A DNA stretch of 64,000 bases, taken from NCBI GenBank assembly GCA_963662155.1, contig OY759271.1, positions 475,001-539,000 on the forward strand, read 5' to 3'. A program made the translations under genes and the position numbers. Below are positions 1 to 10,510 of this stretch, piece by piece; the first letter of the stretch is position 1; every line of letters starts with the position of its first letter. Below the pieces are notes generated by a model, which saw only the letters and a program-made list of their open reading frames with translations, was not told where the DNA came from and did no database searches. Origin of the DNA: Lamellibrachia columna (lineage: Eukaryota; Annelida; Polychaeta; Sabellida; Siboglinidae).

Positions 1-2016
1 AAATGAAAATCATGCAAAAAATCTATGTCCTACCTAGTTGTTGGAGTTGCTTACATACACAAGGAACCACCACCTGTGGTGGGCTGAACACACATATATG
101 AGCTACTTCAGCTTGAGACAGTCTGTATTGTAGCACGATACTCGAATACACTCACTTTTTCAGCTCACTCGAATGAACTTGTAACATAATTTTTGGAATA
201 GTCCAGCATGTGTTCTGTAATCAAATTCTATATAGCCAGTTGTTATTCCATACTGAAAGTTATAATAATTTTTTACCTGGTGCCACAATACACCTATGTA
301 AACAGACCCAAATATCACTTTTGAGTGTGGATTACTGAAAAGCCAGACACCTCAACTTGTCGAATTGCATAACATTACATAACCTACTTAGTGGAGTCCT
401 CAAAAACAACTCACCTTCCATGTGAAACAGTTACGTCAGCTCACTAGGCCATATCAGATAACAGCTGGGCCTGTCCAGGATTTTCTCAACTCCCAATAGA
501 TGTGTGCTCTTCACATGGACTTGAGTAAAGGTGACTGTGTCTAATTAACTGAAATAAACAAAAGTTGACTGCTAAGTAATTATATTATAATGTGACTTGT
601 TCTGCTTTGATGTAACTTATCAGAGGGAGGCTGCTCTAGTTTGAAGATGTCCCCACCCCCCCCCCTAATATACTGGTTTCCTGTCACTGTCTTCTGGTTT
701 CTCAGGTGGATTAGACGTCTTTGCATTCAGATAACGGTTTTGTCACTTTCATTAGTAATTTTACTTGGATTTACCTGGGATTTTAAAATGGAGGAGACAA
801 CACATGATAGTAGTAGTAGTAGTAGAAAGAGTGAGGAGAAATGTCCACCTGCTGGTGGAAACAAGATGAAAATTGGTGGCTTCAAGACCGGCCACTGTTA
901 CCACAAAACATCAGATGCAGCAATCCAACAAGAACCCAGTGGGGTTAGCAGTGGGGTTTGGTTGCCACGGCTAAGCCTGGATGACTTTGACAGAGTGGTG
1001 CAAACCACTCCTTCAGGATTGCTGGCAGTTTCCGACGTGTATTCATGCGCCCACGTGGCCCATAGCAGAAAAATTCCCATAAATCCCTCCGCCAGTTAAA
1101 CTCTCCAAAAAATGCACTATTTCTCAGCCAATAGCTTCTATAAACATACCTGTGAATATTCATGCTCAAAGGCACTCATGTCACATAAAATGAATTTATT
1201 AAGTTCACATTTCACAATTTCGCGTGCCCTACTTTCGAGTGAAACAGTAAACAGGAAGGTCAACTGTGGTCTTACCCCAAATAAAAATGGTAATTGTGCA
1301 GACAAAAATGTAATTTAGCCTGTTGATAAAGGTAAATGAAAATCATGCATTCATGCAAAAAATCTATGTCCTACTTAGTTGTTGGAGTTGCTTACATACA
1401 CAAGGAACCACCACCTGTGGTGGACAGAACACACATATATGAGCTACTTCAGCTTGAGACAGTCTGTATTCTAGTACGATACTCGAATACACTCACTTTT
1501 TCAGTTCACTCGAATGAACTTGTAACATAATTTTTGGAATAGTCCAGCATGTGTTCTGTAATCAAATTCTATATAGCCAGTTGTTATTCCATACTGAAAG
1601 TTATAATAATTTTTTACCTGGTGCCACAATACACCTATGTAAACAGACCCAAATATCACCTTTGAGTGTGGATTACTGAAAAGACAGACACTTCAACTTG
1701 TCGAATTGCATAACATTACATAACCTACTTAGTGGAGTCCTCAAAAACAACTCACCTTCCATGTGAAACAGTTACGTCAGCTCACTAGGCCATATCAGAT
1801 AACAGCTGGGCCTGTCCAGGATTTTCTCAACTCCCAATAGATGTGTGCTCTTCACATGGACTTGAGTAAAGGTGACTGTGTCTAATTAACTGAAATAAAC
1901 AAAAGTTGACTGCTATGTAATTATATTATAATGTGACTTGTTCTGCTTTGATGTAACTTATCAGAGGGAGGCTGCACTAGATTGAAGATGTCCCCACCCC
2001 CCCCCTAATATACTGG
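1..2016 (+). repeat. Unit A tandem repeat, block I (about 1.5 units)
   Basis: The 'aaatgaaaatcatgc' motif occurs at 1 and again at 1334, giving a period near 1.33 kb. The unit carries a 5' transposase fragment, a distal AT-rich segment, a palindrome (CCACCAC-CT-GTGGTGG) and a poly-C run. It ends at 'ctaatatactgg', fused to the LINE fragment tail. It is read here as an internally deleted Mutator-like transposon; compare the full copy near 30.2-33.7 kb. Confidence 0.85.
788..1099 (+). pseudogene. 5' fragment of Mutator-like transposase, A copy 1
   Basis: A 103-codon frame runs from an ATG in good context (aaaATGg) to TAA. The first ~85 codons match the start of the long transposase frame at 30209, including a serine run made by AGT repeats (residues 6-10) and the segment around VWLPRLS. 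The last ~18 codons come from sequence beyond the internal deletion and are not transposase. The frame is open upstream to 641, but only from a TTG, so the ATG at 788 is preferred. This copy has the N-K, KTSD and SLDD variants also seen at 47787, 51793 and 54464. Whether the short product is made is unknown. Confidence 0.7.
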
Positions 2017-2235
2017 ATGCAGACATACTAGTAAAGAGAGTGGAAGAGAAAGGTGAAAAAACATAAAGGATGCAAGAAAAGGGGAACGAACAGCTAAGAT
2101 CGAAGGACTGCGTGAGGTGGGATATGAGAAGATCGGGGGAAGATGAATGATGGAGAGGGGCAAGATGAAAGATGGAGAGGGGCAAGATGAAAGATGGATA
2201 GGGGGCAGCCGATAGAAAAGTATGGAAAGATAAAA
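2017..2235 (+). pseudogene. LINE reverse-transcriptase 3' tail fused to unit A
   Basis: It begins at 'atgcagacatactag', which in complete B units lies in the C-terminal region of the RT fragment (MDADILVKRVEEK). A 22-bp segment (gatgaaagatggagaggggcaa) is present three times at 2142-2208 but once in ordinary B units. The junction with unit A shares TGG and is the same at 13938, 17608 and 55697, so it formed once and was amplified. Confidence 0.7.
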
Positions 2236-2910
2236 CAGAAAGAACATAAGTGAAAAAAGAGGAAAAGCACCGATAGTTTGGTAAAAAAAAGTTAGGTTTA
2301 ATAAATCCAATAATATGGTCAACATTTTCATAAGCAGTGTATAAATTGCTTATGAGAAAAAACATTATTTCAATAGAATATTTGCTAAATATTTACAAAA
2401 TCAATCTCTCATATGTATCTCTGTTTGAGCAATATGCATTTTACCATATGGTTGTACTCATATAAACGACGTAATCTTCTTGACTACAGCATGCTCATAA
2501 AAATCAAATATCCATTGTCAAGAAGGATGTACAGTGAAAGTATAAATAAAAACATTAAACAAATCAATCTGGTTACCAAATCATAAGCCATTACTACTCA
2601 GCGCAAATACTGATTTATTAGAACAACTGTAAAAGTTAGTTTCTCAATCTAATGTGACATTCTCCCCTCCCCCACAATTCATTGTTACAGTTTTTGCAAT
2701 GTCTGTTTCACTCATAATCCAATGAATTTGCAAGAGCACCATGAATGGCCTGTTTCTAAGGCGGTTATGTCTACTTATAACACCAACCTGTACCAACACA
2801 CAAAGTGGGGATAGGCAAGCGCGAACCGATTGAAATGACCCTTGATATTGTTTACTCTCGGTCCACCAAAATTGTTCCTGGCTGCCGCAGAACCTGCAAA
2901 AACACCTAAA
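2236..2910. repeat. AT-rich spacer of unit B
   Basis: Non-coding AT-rich sequence shared by all B units ('ggtttaataaatcca' ... 'cacaaagtggggatagg'). It probably represents the 3' region of the decayed LINE plus flanking DNA. No gene is recognised. Short frames such as the one reading MYKLLMRKN in other copies are interrupted here. Confidence 0.6.
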
Positions 2911-3036
2911 GTAAAGGCATGTTTATGTTTACACAGCACTGTATCCACTCCTTGGGATTGTTCAACGTGCTTAACAGTTCACTCCCTGGCTGACATGTTC
3001 ATTCCAACACCTTTTGTACTTATCTGGGAGTCTGAC
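2911..3036 (-). mobile_element. Old SINE relic (3' body)
   Basis: The stretch from 'gtaaaggcatgtttatg' to 'ttatctgggag' aligns, with many substitutions, to the 3' half of the younger SINE at 11753-12087 (compare 'gtaaaggtatgttctta' and 'cagacctgttcattcca'). It lacks the tRNA-like head. It is an older member of the same family, present in every full B unit. Confidence 0.55.
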
Positions 3037-4005
3037 TTTGTAATGAGTTGGTTGTATTTAGTCAGTTCTGTGTCATGGCGAGCAACACCCAGAACTATCA
3101 TGTTCCTGAGAACAAAAAGAAGAGTTGTGGTTGGATGTGGGTTGTTGGAAGAGGTGCACTAATCAGCAGGAATATCAGCATGAAGGATGTTCTTAGAATG
3201 GGGATGTATGCAAACGATCTGGCCATGATAGCAGACAAAAAACAAGAACTACAGGAAGTGTTGGAGCAATGGAAGGGGATGTTCAAGAATCACGGACCGA
3301 TAATGAGCCGGGAGAAGACAGAAGAGATGTGGGTTTGACATCAGAGAGAGGACTTGAACATTAGTTTGGATGATAAGGAGTTCAACCAAGTGGATGGCTT
3401 TGTGTAACTTGGAGGAATGGTTAATGAGGATGAGCATTCAGAGGTAGAAATGCGATGCCGGATACAACAGGGAGCGAATGCTTGGGGAAAGGTAGAGGGA
3501 GTCATGTTGGACAGAAACATTTTGAAAAAGCTGAAAAGGAAAGTCCTGAGAGCTTGTGTTACACAAGCATGCCTTAATCTGTATCTGGAGACAGTGGCGT
3601 TGACAGAACAACAACAGCAGCTGAAAGTTGGTTCTGGTTTTGTCGAATAACACGAACAAAGAGGGTTGACGAAAGAAAGATGAACGACCTGACGAAATAT
3701 GTGATGCAACAAAACAGTTCAACCGGAAGATTGGTGAGAAGCAAGTTGAAATGGGCAGGCCACATGGTAAGGATGGATGCAGACATACTAGTGAAGAGAG
3801 TGGAAGAGAAAGGTGAAAAAACATCAAGGATGCAAGAAAAGGGGAACGAACAGCTAAGATCGAAGGACTGCGTGAGGTGGGATATGAGAAGATCGGGGGA
3901 AGATGAAAGATGGAGAGGGGGGCAGCCGATAAAAAAGTATGGAAAGAAAAGAAGAAAGAATGACTGGACAATATTTTACCTGAACCTAACCCATGAACAT
4001 CAGTG
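3037..4005 (+). pseudogene. Decayed non-LTR retrotransposon RT fragment (unit B, D1)
   Basis: Conceptual translation in shifting frames gives the order typical of the late RT and C-terminal part of a LINE: the finger/palm approach (VVVGCGL), the catalytic box as YAND (3208-3219) where YADD is expected, then LGGMVNEDEHSEVEMR, LKRKVLRACVTQACL, RLVRSKLKWAGHMVRMD and the acidic/arginine-rich end to 4005. Stops and frameshifts separate the segments, for example TGA at 3337-3339. A stretch of about 55 bp that encodes the RQG..LLFIMV block in other copies is deleted near 3162. The first catalytic aspartate of the palm is asparagine in all copies, so the source copy was already dead. This lineage differs from the CR1 element at 38973. 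The clade is not assigned. Confidence 0.75.
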
Positions 4006-4384
4006 AAAAAAGAGGAAAAGCACCGTTAGTTTGGTAAAAAAAAGTTATGTTTAATAAATCCAATAATATGGTCAACATTTTCATAAGCAGTGTATAAATT
4101 GCTTATGAGAAAAAACATTATTTCAATAGAATATTTGCTAAATATTTACAAAATCAATCTCTCATATGTATCTTTGTTTGAGCAATATGCATTTTACCAT
4201 ATGGTTGTACTCATATAAACGACGTACTTTTCTTGACTACAGCATGCTCATAAAAAATCAAATATCCTTTGACAAGAAGGATGTACAGTGAAAGTATAAA
4301 TAAAAACATTAAACAAATCAATCTGGTTACCAAAACATAAGCCATTACTACTCAGCGCAAATACTGATTTATTAGAACAACTGT
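4006..4384. repeat. AT-rich spacer of unit B, left half
   Basis: Same sequence as the start of the spacer at 2236 but cut after 'ttagaacaactgt', where block D begins. Nothing coding is seen. Confidence 0.6.
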
Positions 4385-4465
4385 GAGCTCACTGTAAATC
4401 CAACACGCCGCTAACTTTGTCTATTGCCAGGGCGGCTTCGCGATAATCTCGCGCTAAGTTTGCAG

Positions 4466-4754
4466 TCAACTATTGAAACACGTCGAAGACGAGTGGGGAT
4501 TGCGTCTAGACGTCGGTGATCGCGACGACGTCGGCGCCTCGAAAATAGGAGGCTTCGACAACGGCGACAATGTGGTCGTATGTTTGATGCGACAGTTCAT
4601 CGACGACAGCGAACTCATGACGACGGCGCTCGGCAGCATCAAACCGCTGCCCAAATACATATTTGTCTTGCTCGACGTCACCCAATCTTCATCCATTCGC
4701 CCACGTCTGCAGCAACTGCTCTTACAAGACTCTGCCTCCATCCAGGTCAAGTGA
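4466..4754 (+). pseudogene. TIR-domain-like terminal exon (copy 1)
   Basis: The frame is open from after an in-frame TAA (4455) to TGA at 4752. It has no ATG at its start, and a possible acceptor (tttgcag) precedes it. The DNA is unusually GC-rich with C or G in third positions (gtc, ggc, gac, ctc), unlike its AT-rich surroundings, which suggests true coding origin. The protein reads EDEWGLRL, then DRDDVGASKI (resembling the RD..PG box 2 of Toll/IL-1R domains), NVVVCLMRQFIDD, PLPKYIFVLLDV and RPRLQQLLLQD. These follow the order of a TIR domain from box 2 to near its C-terminus. Box 1 is absent, and about 90 residues remain of ~140. An AATAAA at 4984 fits a last exon, as in Toll-like receptors. 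The family call is inference and weak; the coding character is stronger. Confidence 0.35.
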
Positions 4755-4983
4755 AGCACTGATGCACGACTCCGACGTCTCTTTGATGCGATACCAAATG
4801 CTAGTTTCGTTCCAGGACACACGTTAGATGATGTAAACATTATAGCAAACGATCAATCATCTTTGATATAGCATTCAACGCTCCCCATCAAAGACACCGC
4901 GTGCGACACAAGTGTTGACTTTGTACCAGGATAAACGTGTGTAACAAACACTGATACGCAGACACGCTTCCCTGCCGACGTTT

Positions 4984-4989
4984 AATAAA
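4984..4989 (+). promoter_or_regulatory. Candidate polyadenylation signal AATAAA (copy 1)
   Basis: AATAAA lies 230 bases after the TIR-like exon's stop and is kept at 20612 and 58702. A GT-rich stretch (gtgatatgagctggtatg) follows. The position fits the 3' UTR of that exon. Confidence 0.35.
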
Positions 4990-6775
4990 AGCCACATGCC
5001 GTGATATGAGCTGGTATGCGCATTGAGCTATAGAGGCCTATGTTGCAACATTTGTTTTTGCGCGGTTTATTATTTTACTTTTCGTACTAGTGTTAGCAGT
5101 AAGATGCGCGCATGAGTAAGCTACAGCGTGGTGCGAACCATGGCCATATTAAATATTGCTAAACACTTGTACATGTCTGCATTAACAAACAAACGGCATA
5201 TCTCCCTCCCGCGCTGCCTCCTCTCCCTTCCTCGCTTCTTCTCTGACCCTTCTCCTTCTCTCCCAACGAATGGGGCGTGACAACGTTCCAGATAGAACGT
5301 CAGGCTCCCAGTCGTGAAAACCCTAGCTTGAACCGTCTTGCTGCCGTTTCGAAGCTTTGGCAATTTGTTTCACCGAACGTTGCCACAGCTCATTCGTTTG
5401 TATGAATGAGTATCTGGCTATATGCAGTGGTGATTATACGTACGAATGGTCTTCGAGCAGTAACTGCAGATGACTGAGTGCTTCCCAGAGAAGTCGAGAT
5501 GGAGTTGGAATGAACAGGTGTGCTAGGGGTGAAGTGTAAAACACTTTGAACACTGAACGTACACTAACTGATGCGTACTATTATTTTTTGGTGTAACCAT
5601 GTTGAGAAAATTGCTGTAAACAGAACGATTACGTATCCTCAATAGAACAACACGCATGTGTCGATACAATTAGGATACCAGAATAATTGCGACATAGAAA
5701 TTGCGCTTCTAAGTGAGGATTACAACGTCATTCAGGGCGTTGACAGGTGTCAAGGCGTGGTGCTGCAATAGATTATGTTATGCAAACAGGACAACGCCGT
5801 CCGAGCGCATGGACAATGCGTGTCGTAGTTCGTTGATTACTTCCGCCAGCACAGACAACAGACCACAATGGTTCATTCCTGTTTACCAGCCAGCATGCGG
5901 GGAGTTCTTGCATTTAGCGTGTCTTATATAGCAATCCATGCGAAGTTGGTGATTCTTCTTCCGAAAATTGGTATAAGGTGTACGGCCTACCATGACTGAA
6001 GAATGATCAATTGGAGAAATATGGAGGAGTGTGCAAGATAGCATTTCGTGAGCTACATCCGTGTTGGAGTGCATGTTATCTGCTTCAACATACGTTGTAT
6101 ATCAATAGCACACGCTGCGTGCTTCCTGTGGTGTTCTCTGTAAAAGCTGATCTCATCTAGATAGGTAGAAATGCATTGCGTTGACAGCCAGTCGGACGAA
6201 ATTGGTGAAGAAAGAGATGATTCGAGACAGCTACTAACAAAAGGAGCATTATAAACAGGGACTTTGTGACCTACCAGAATGCGGAAGGTTTGTGTATAAA
6301 CATTATTTGGCTTTGTAGATAAATAATATCTATACTACGGAGTACACATATTTGATATGGTTTTAATTCTGATACATATTTTATTCATTCTACAAACGAT
6401 TGATCATTTCATATGGAGTTTTGATTAATGTATTGGGACAGATTACTTATTAGTGACAACTATGTTTTTCTGCTTCTGATGCAACGCATGACTGTGTATT
6501 AGTCGCACGAAAATTTGGCTAGACTGTTGCTGGCAAGGAGACGAGACACTTTCTATGCGTTTTGGCTTATTGTTGGCTAACGTAACAGTTAACAAAGTAA
6601 CGGCGGTGGGAATTGCTAGATGCATAGATAATAAACAGACATACCAGTTATCACAACTGTTCGATGATACTATTGCCAATATAATAAACCTTTTCCACTT
6701 GGAGTGTGTTGTATTCCTAAGACAGGGTTTTGTAGGGTTGTTGATATCAATTACACTGCCAACGTTCTAGTAGAC
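4990..6775. other. Block D, unassigned low-copy DNA
   Basis: No recognisable protein, RNA or mobile element. Short frames on both strands lack family motifs and coding-like composition. The stretch is kept in the other two D blocks with point differences only. Confidence 0.5.
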
Positions 6776-6810
6776 GCCATCTTAGAATGATCACTTCCGG
6801 GGCATGCGCA
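6776..6810. promoter_or_regulatory. Promoter-like motif cluster (copy 1)
   Basis: Within 35 bp lie GCCATCTT (YY1-type), ACTTCCGG (ETS/GABP-type) and GCATGCGCA (NRF1-type). These motifs are typical of TATA-less, broadly expressed animal promoters. All three are unchanged in the copies at 22404 and 60494. No first exon is identified on either side. Confidence 0.3.
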
Positions 6811-7689
6811 TAATTTCACCACTAGATCTGCATAATTCAATATCAATAACATAGACTAGTAATATTATTTATGCATGTTATACACTTTGCAGCATTACAA
6901 CATGAACTATGCCATATAAGAAACATTCTAATTAACTAAATTGTTTAATTAGTAGTTGTTATATCAGTTAAATGTAAAGTTAACCTGTTTCAAGAGTTCA
7001 CACCACAAATTCAGCTAAATAGGTTTACCTACTATATAAACGGGTTGTCGTGTTGTCATAGGAGGTTACAAGCTTAACATATAGGGATTGTCAGTAGTTT
7101 GGCTGGAGAACTACAGGAAGGTCTGGGGGCCGACAAATCTCTCCCCTGAGAGCTGCTCGATATGTAACCATAAGAGACCCGGTGACTGTGGATTGGTCTC
7201 TCCAGCGACCGATAGGAGGTGCAACCAAATAGCAGATTATGCTAAGTGTCACTCACGTCATTGGACTCTTATTTTTTAAACAAAAGTACATCGATCATTA
7301 CATATTCAGATTCAGGTTATTATTCTCGATTCGCATTAGTTGGTCAATCGGCATCAGTTTTATTGTCATCGTAGCAAACGTCTGTCAATCCGTAATCACT
7401 TACATGTAAATTATTACGTTGATGTCCTTCCTTGCATTTTAGTAAATCAATGCTTTCATTATATCACTCTACGTCACTCCCTAAACAAAAAGGCTATATA
7501 ATATTAGTGTTTTATGGCACTCCAGCAAACATGCAAATTTGTTCTCATCGAAGAACAGCCAGGCGACACTGTTAAGCTAATGCTTTCCACACGTTTTTAT
7601 TTTACTGTGCTTCTCTACATGCAATCTAAAGTCTGACACATAAGGAAACGTCTTGCAACATATTGTGCGCACCTAATCGATTCAAATAG
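6811..7689. other. Block D, unassigned AT-rich DNA
   Basis: Nothing recognised on either strand. A GC-richer patch at about 7080-7240 has no identifiable product. Confidence 0.5.
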
Positions 7690-8130
7690 ACATGCAAAAT
7701 TTACCCCACCAATAATAACTAACTCGGATTTACTTGCATTTAACTTTAATGTGGTCTCTGTCATCCAATGGAAGATTTTGTGGAGACAATCCCTGAGCTA
7801 GTTTTGGAAGTGATTTGTATCTCATGTAGCCAAAATAGCATAGGTCTGTGATTTATTAGCATACACTTGGTGATCCAAGTTGTGACGTTGGATAACTGAG
7901 CCAAGTAGAGTAGCGTAGAGAGTGAAACACCCTGAGGAACATTACGTGAAGTAGGGAGCGTAGCTGAGAAACAATTCGCTATCTTCATTCTTTTGCAACT
8001 ATCAGTTAAATATTATGAGAACCAGCTCTGTTCCAGATATGCCACACCACATTGACACACTTTTAATAAGTTGTCCTGTGACCAATGGTATCAAATGCGG
8101 CAGATAGCTTCAGCAAGAAAATGGTCTCCT
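7690..8130 (-). pseudogene. L2/CR1-group RT relic (copy 1)
   Basis: Reading the minus strand across several frames gives LLKLSAAFDTIGH (palm motif A), NVPQGVSLSTLLYLAQL (the GVPQGSVLGPLLF block), HQVYANKSQTYAIL (the YADDTQLY box, with both aspartates lost) and WMTETTLKLNASKSELVIIG (the region after the palm). Their order and spacing are those of a jockey/L2-type reverse transcriptase. Stops and frameshifts break every segment. It is much more degraded than the CR1 element at 38973. Confidence 0.6.
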
Positions 8131-9082
8131 TCCATACACTTCCTGGACCCACTACCCAGTGTGTAGATCCGCTCAAGTCTGGTCAATAACAGATTTAACA
8201 CCTACACATAGTTCACTGAATGGTATTAATTCAGTCAACACTTGATCATTTGCTGTGTCGCCAGAACAGTCTGCATTGATTGTCCTTAAACACTTCCAGG
8301 AGAAATCATATGGCAATATCTTCATTATGTTGGACCGTCGACTGTAACGGTATTTTTTTTAATAATACAATAAGTTATAACATTTATATAAATTAAATTT
8401 AACAAAGGTAATAATAAATACATTTGTATGTGGGCGTTTTCACGTACAGGGTACACTTTTGCCAAAATGAACTTTCCCGCATAGTATTGAAATAATTAAT
8501 GGTGTAATATTAATTCAGTCTAAATATATATTCCTTGCTGATCTCAGCTGATTGATGCACAACAACCAACTCACTTCTTCGTGGTGACGTACTACTCACG
8601 AGAGATGGAGTAAAGAGCTGACCCATTGTGTCTGCAATGATATTAACAGATGTCGTCATTTCATCATCCCAAAATCCAATAAATGAATGGGTCAAATTTT
8701 CTACAGTTTCTTTTAATGCAGGCCATTTGAATATGTTACACATTTTGTTTACAAATATCTTGTTACACATAGGTGTAAGAAAACCTGTCTACTTAAATGC
8801 TTCCTTTCCTGTCTGAATCAACCAATGGTTCCATTCCAAAAATATATATAATTCGACCAAACATTACATCTATATTGCACATCTGTTGAATACTAGTGGA
8901 ATGATAGGATGAACATTTGAAGCAGTGTGCCGACGACCATAAAAGGATCAACATTTGCAGCAGTAAAAATACCCCAAAAAGCCATCTTGGTGCCCCCTGG
9001 GGCAAGACAGCTACCCATATACCTGGGGCAGTTCGGTCTACAACTCCTTCCCGCGTGTTTTTAATGCAAGAGCAAGAGAGCT
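8131..9082. other. Block D, unassigned DNA with a short inverted motif
   Basis: No gene is recognised. A near-palindrome (gccccctggggc) lies at about 8991. The site at about 8918 is where the third copy of block D received a LINE insertion. Confidence 0.4.
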
Positions 9083-9212
9083 CTTTACACTTCAAGTAAG
9101 CTGTAATATATGTGTAAAGACTGACTGGGCTGTGAGTACAACAATCACTTTACACTTCAAGTAAGCTGTAATGTCTGCGTAAAGACTGACTTGGCTGTGA
9201 GTGCAATAATTA
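9083..9212. repeat. 65-bp tandem repeat, two units (copy 1)
   Basis: 'ctttacacttcaagtaagc' begins at 9083 and again at 9148. The units match except for a few bases (tatatgtgta versus gtctgcgta). Function unknown. Confidence 0.75.
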
Positions 9213-9231
9213 GCATGAGCCAAGAACTTAC

Positions 9232-9404
9232 GCTGTCGATGTTCTCATCCTTGTGTGGTTTGTCCCAGGTGACACCGACGCCGTCCTGTCGTGACGTCTT
9301 TACTGCTGGTACGTCAATTGTTGTGTAATCGAATGGCTCTGTGTCGTCCACTGATGTAGTCATGTTGTGTACTGACTTTTGTGACTGAGGTTTGATGGTG
9401 GCAC
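9232..9404 (-). other. Candidate host exon on the minus strand (copy 1)
   Basis: The minus strand reads an acceptor-like attccag at 9405-9411, then 173 bases of open frame (57 complete codons), then a consensus donor AGC|GTAAGT at 9231. The peptide includes KPQSQKSVHNMTTSVDD, FDYTTIDVPAVKTSRQDG and VTWDKPHKDENIDS. It is hydrophilic, with no membrane segment, and I do not recognise a family. A proximal tyrosine (FDYTTI) would suit a cytoplasmic tail, but that is a guess. The exon and both splice signals are also at 24860-25032, and the donor side is at 63964 up to the window end. An unspliced frame continues over the exon edges (9157-9645), so splicing is inferred. Confidence 0.4.
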
Positions 9405-9516
9405 CTGGAATGATGACATCAAGTCTATACAGGCAATACATATCAGTCAGTGTTGTAGTTTGATCATTATAATAGTTTACAGAAATTACAAAATAACTTA
9501 TCTGGGAGTCTGACTT

Positions 9517-10510
9517 TGTAATGAGTTGGTTGTATTTAGTCAGTTCTGTGTCATGGCGTGCAACACCCATAACTGTCATGTTCCTGAGAACAAAAACAAG
9601 AGTTGTGGTTGGATATGGGTTGTCGGAAGAATTTAAAGTTAACATCGGTTAGAGGCAAGGAAATGACCCTTTACTCTTTATCATGGTAGTGGCACTAATC
9701 AGCAGGAAGATCAGCATGAAGGATGTTCTCAGGAAGGGGATGTATGCAAACGATCTGGCCATGATAGCAGACACAAAACAAGAACTACAGGAACTGTTGG
9801 AGGAATGGAAGTGGGTGTTCAAGAAGCACGGACCGATAATGAGACGGGAGAAGACAGAAGAGATGTGGGTTTGACATCAGAGAGAGCACTTGAACATTAG
9901 CTTGGATGATAAGGAGTTCAACCAAGTGGATGGCTTTGTGTAACTTGGAGGAATGGTTAATGAGGATGAGCATTCAGAGGTAGAAATGCGATGCCGGATA
10001 CAACAGGGAGCGAATGCTTGGGGAAAGGTAGAAGGAGTCATGTTGGACAGAAACATTTTGAAAAAGCTGAAAAGGAAAGTCCTGAGAGTTTGTGTTACAT
10101 AAGCATGCCTTAATCTCTATCTGGAGACAGTGGCGTTGACAGAACAACAACAGCAGCTGAAAGTTGGTTCTGGTTTTGTTGAATAACACGAACAAAGAGG
10201 GTTGACGAAAGAAGGATGAACGACCTGAGGAAATATGTGATGCAACAAAACAGTTCAACAGGAAGATTGGTGAGAAGCAAGATGAAATGGCCAGGCCACA
10301 TGGTAAGGATGGATGCAGACATACTAGTAAAAAGAGTGGAAGAGAAAGGTAAAAAAAACATAAAGGATGCAAGAAAAGGGGAACAAACAGCTAAGATCGA
10401 AGGATTGCGTGAGGTGGGATATGAGAAGATCGGGGGAAGATGAAAGATGGAGAGGGGGCAGCCAATAGAAAAGTATGGAAAGAAAAAACAGAAAGAGTGA
10501 CTCGACAATA
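9517..10510 (+). pseudogene. Decayed LINE RT fragment (right of D1)
   Basis: Same fragment as at 3037 but retaining the block before the palm (EFKVNIG, stop, RQGNDPLLFIMVV) and then YAND. It has an extra stop, ACA-TAA, at about 10096-10101 and an A-run insertion near 10350 that shifts the final frame. Confidence 0.7.

Larger units (their letters stand above)
4385..9496. repeat. Block D copy 1 (segmental duplication)
   Basis: About 5.1 kb of mostly low-copy DNA, repeated at 20014-25123 (offset 15,628) and 58103-64000 (offset about 53,718), differing by scattered substitutions and a few small indels. It contains the TIR-like exon, promoter-like cluster, L2-like relic, 65-bp repeats and minus-strand exon listed separately. 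Confidence 0.9.

Noticed and set aside
641..787. Upstream extension of the transposase fragment frame
   Set aside because: It starts at TTG, runs across the variable poly-C tract and is not open in all units.
788..1099. The 'MEETTHD' frame as a host exon ending at a splice donor (gacGTGTAT)
   Set aside because: In the copy at 30209 the frame continues without an intron into transposase sequence, and the bases after the join match DNA about 3 kb downstream. The join is a deletion, not an exon edge.
3438..3971. 177-codon minus-strand frame rich in Ser, Pro and Phe (also at 19067, 25619, 57156)
   Set aside because: It is the antisense shadow of the decayed LINE RT fragment, with no family motif.
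8510..8770. Tiny minus-strand exon between 'attgcag' and 'gtgagta' encoding a short Met-Gly start
   Set aside because: Only about 32 bases lie between chance-level splice signals, with no supporting protein similarity. Copy 3 has indels nearby.
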